This document shows, piece by piece, positions 62,934-64,000 of a stretch of 64,000 bases of DNA. The stretch spans positions 1 to 64,000 of the forward strand of contig NZ_MTHB01000023.1 of NCBI RefSeq assembly GCF_002220365.1, read 5' to 3'. The stretch comes from Caballeronia sordidicola (GTDB taxonomy: Bacteria > Pseudomonadota > Gammaproteobacteria > Burkholderiales > Burkholderiaceae). Within the stretch, counting starts at the first letter, position 1; each line of letters begins with the position of its first letter. The notes under the pieces are model-generated. The model ran no database searches. It saw only the letters and a list, made by a program, of their open reading frames with translations, and was not told the DNA's origin. The translations under genes were made by a program, and so were the position numbers.

Positions 62934-62938
62934 ATTCA

Positions 62939-63970
62939 TTAAGCCGCGCAAAGCGCGCGGATCTCGGCGGCGAACTGCTCCACGGTTTCCGGCAGCGTGT
63001 CCCACGCACACATCAGCCGGCAACCGCCCGAGCCGATGAACTGATAAAACTTCCAGCCCTTGTTGCGCAGCGCTTGCGCAACAGCCGGCGGCAACTCGGC
63101 GAACACCGCGTTCCCTTGCGGCCTGAACATCACCTTCACGCCGTCTATGCCTTCCAGCCGCTCGGCCATGAGTTGCGCCATAGCGTTTGCATGGCGCGCG
63201 TTGCGCAGCCAGACATCGTTATTGAGCAGGCCGAGCCAGGGCGCCGAGATAAACCGCATCTTCGACGCCAGTTGCCCCGCCTGTTTCAGCCGATACGCAA
63301 AGTCGACGGCCAGCGCCTTATCGAAGAAAATCACTGCTTCGCCGACCGGCAGGCCGTTCTTCGTGCCGCCGAAACACAGCACGTCTACGCCCGCGCGCCA
63401 CGTGATCTCCGACGGATGCACATTCAGCGACGCAACCGCGTTCGCAAACCGGGCACCGTCCATGTGCACTTTCAGATGGCGGCGTTTCGCGATCGCCGCG
63501 ATCGCGCGAATCTCTTCCACGCTGTAGACGGTGCCCACTTCCGTGGACTGCGTCAGCGTGACGACCTTGGGCTTCGGATAGTGGATATCGGCACGACGCG
63601 TGACGATGGCTTCGATCGCATCCGGCGTAAGCTTTCCGTCGATACCCGGTGCCGTCAGCAACTTCGAGCCGCCCGAGAAAAATTCGGGTCCCCCGCATTC
63701 ATCGGTTTCGATGTGCGCGAGCTCGTGGCAAATCACAGAGTGATACGACTGGCAGAGCGATGCGAGCGCCAGTGAATTGGCCGCTGTGCCGTTGAACACG
63801 AAGAAGACTTCGCAGTCGGTCTGGAACAGGTCGCGGATGCGGTCGCACACGCCCTGGGTCCAGGAATCGTCGCCGTAGGCCGGTTCATGGCCGCTGTTGT
63901 TGGCTTCGATGAGCGCGGCGAGCGCTTCGGGGCAGATGCCGGCGTAGTTGTCGGAGGCAAAATGTTGCAT
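62939..63970 (-). CDS. Low-specificity threonine aldolase / beta-eliminating lyase family
   Basis: 343 residues, fold-type I PLP enzyme. Seen: FASDNYAGICPEALAALIEAN at the start, FVFNGTAANSLALASLC, VHMDGARFANAVASL (PLP-binding Asp) and the Schiff-base Lys in VLCFGGTKNGLPVGEA. These match threonine aldolases, which cleave L-threonine or allo-threonine to glycine and acetaldehyde. The ATG at 63970 is 30 bp from the window edge, so its control region is cut off. Confidence 0.88.
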   Translation of the reverse strand: MQHFASDNYAGICPEALAALIEANNSGHEPAYGDDSWTQGVCDRIRDLFQTDCEVFFVFNGTAANSLALASLCQSYHSVICHELAHIETDECGGPEFFSGGSKLLTAPGIDGKLTPDAIEAIVTRRADIHYPKPKVVTLTQSTEVGTVYSVEEIRAIAAIAKRRHLKVHMDGARFANAVASLNVHPSEITWRAGVDVLCFGGTKNGLPVGEAVIFFDKALAVDFAYRLKQAGQLASKMRFISAPWLGLLNNDVWLRNARHANAMAQLMAERLEGIDGVKVMFRPQGNAVFAELPPAVAQALRNKGWKFYQFIGSGGCRLMCAWDTLPETVEQFAAEIRALCAA

Positions 63971-64000
63971 GCGGTCAGGGGCCAGGGCAATGGTGAGCGT

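Overview
The window reads as a chromosomal segment of a high-GC betaproteobacterium of the Burkholderia/Paraburkholderia/Caballeronia type. The support is the housekeeping block (uvrD, valS, galU), a Burkholderia-style inositol operon with an iolC-DUF2090 fusion, a CioAB-type bd oxidase and the strong G/C third-position bias. I assigned families by reading sequence only; no database search was possible. I saw no rRNA, tRNA or CRISPR.

Region 1 (about 0.3-12.1 kb) is an accessory catabolic cluster: a YbjJ-like MFS transporter, two different GMC flavin oxidoreductases, an IolD/acetolactate-synthase-like ThDP enzyme, a Gfo/Idh/MocA dehydrogenase, two xylose-isomerase-like TIM-barrel proteins and a helix-turn-helix regulator with an unfamiliar C-terminal domain. 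The mix is what a pathway would need to oxidise a polyol, cyclitol or glycoside, isomerise or dehydrate the keto product and split a C-C bond. The substrate is unknown and the full combination is not one I recognise. Shared sequence blocks lie in three of its intergenic regions.

Region 2 (12.5-36 kb) is mixed core genome: truncated haemoglobin, FtsX-like permease, DUF4126 protein, a guanidine-II riboswitch with gdx/sugE, cioAB, a decayed IS110 copy beside a perfect 21-bp inverted repeat, a secreted phospholipase A2 in an AT-rich patch, an exported peroxiredoxin, three signalling proteins (EAL-HDOD, PAS-GGDEF-EAL with a degenerate ASDEF motif, HDOD), a chemoreceptor with a sigma-28-like promoter, a fosmidomycin-resistance-type MFS pump, an overlapping HicA-like/HTH pair and prpE.

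Region 3 (36-45 kb) has a two-gene operon of unknown function behind a 25-bp Fur-like palindrome, then a methylthioadenosine/SAH nucleosidase, uvrD, valS, galU and a TusA-like protein.

Region 4 (45-57 kb) is a myo-inositol catabolic locus. Two Gfo/Idh dehydrogenases and an RpiR-type IolR run leftward. A CUT2-like ABC importer (binding protein, permease, single-domain ATPase) and iolC-DUF2090, iolD, iolE and iolB run rightward. A GGAA-N6-TTCC operator and a sigma-70-like promoter sit in the divergent gap. iolA/mmsA is not in the window.

Region 5 (57-64 kb) is a leftward operon of iron-dependent alcohol dehydrogenase, hot-dog thioesterase and four Liv-type ABC components. It has no binding-protein gene, and its LivF-like ATPase has Arg in place of the Walker A Lys. 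A NUDIX hydrolase and a threonine-aldolase-like enzyme close the window.
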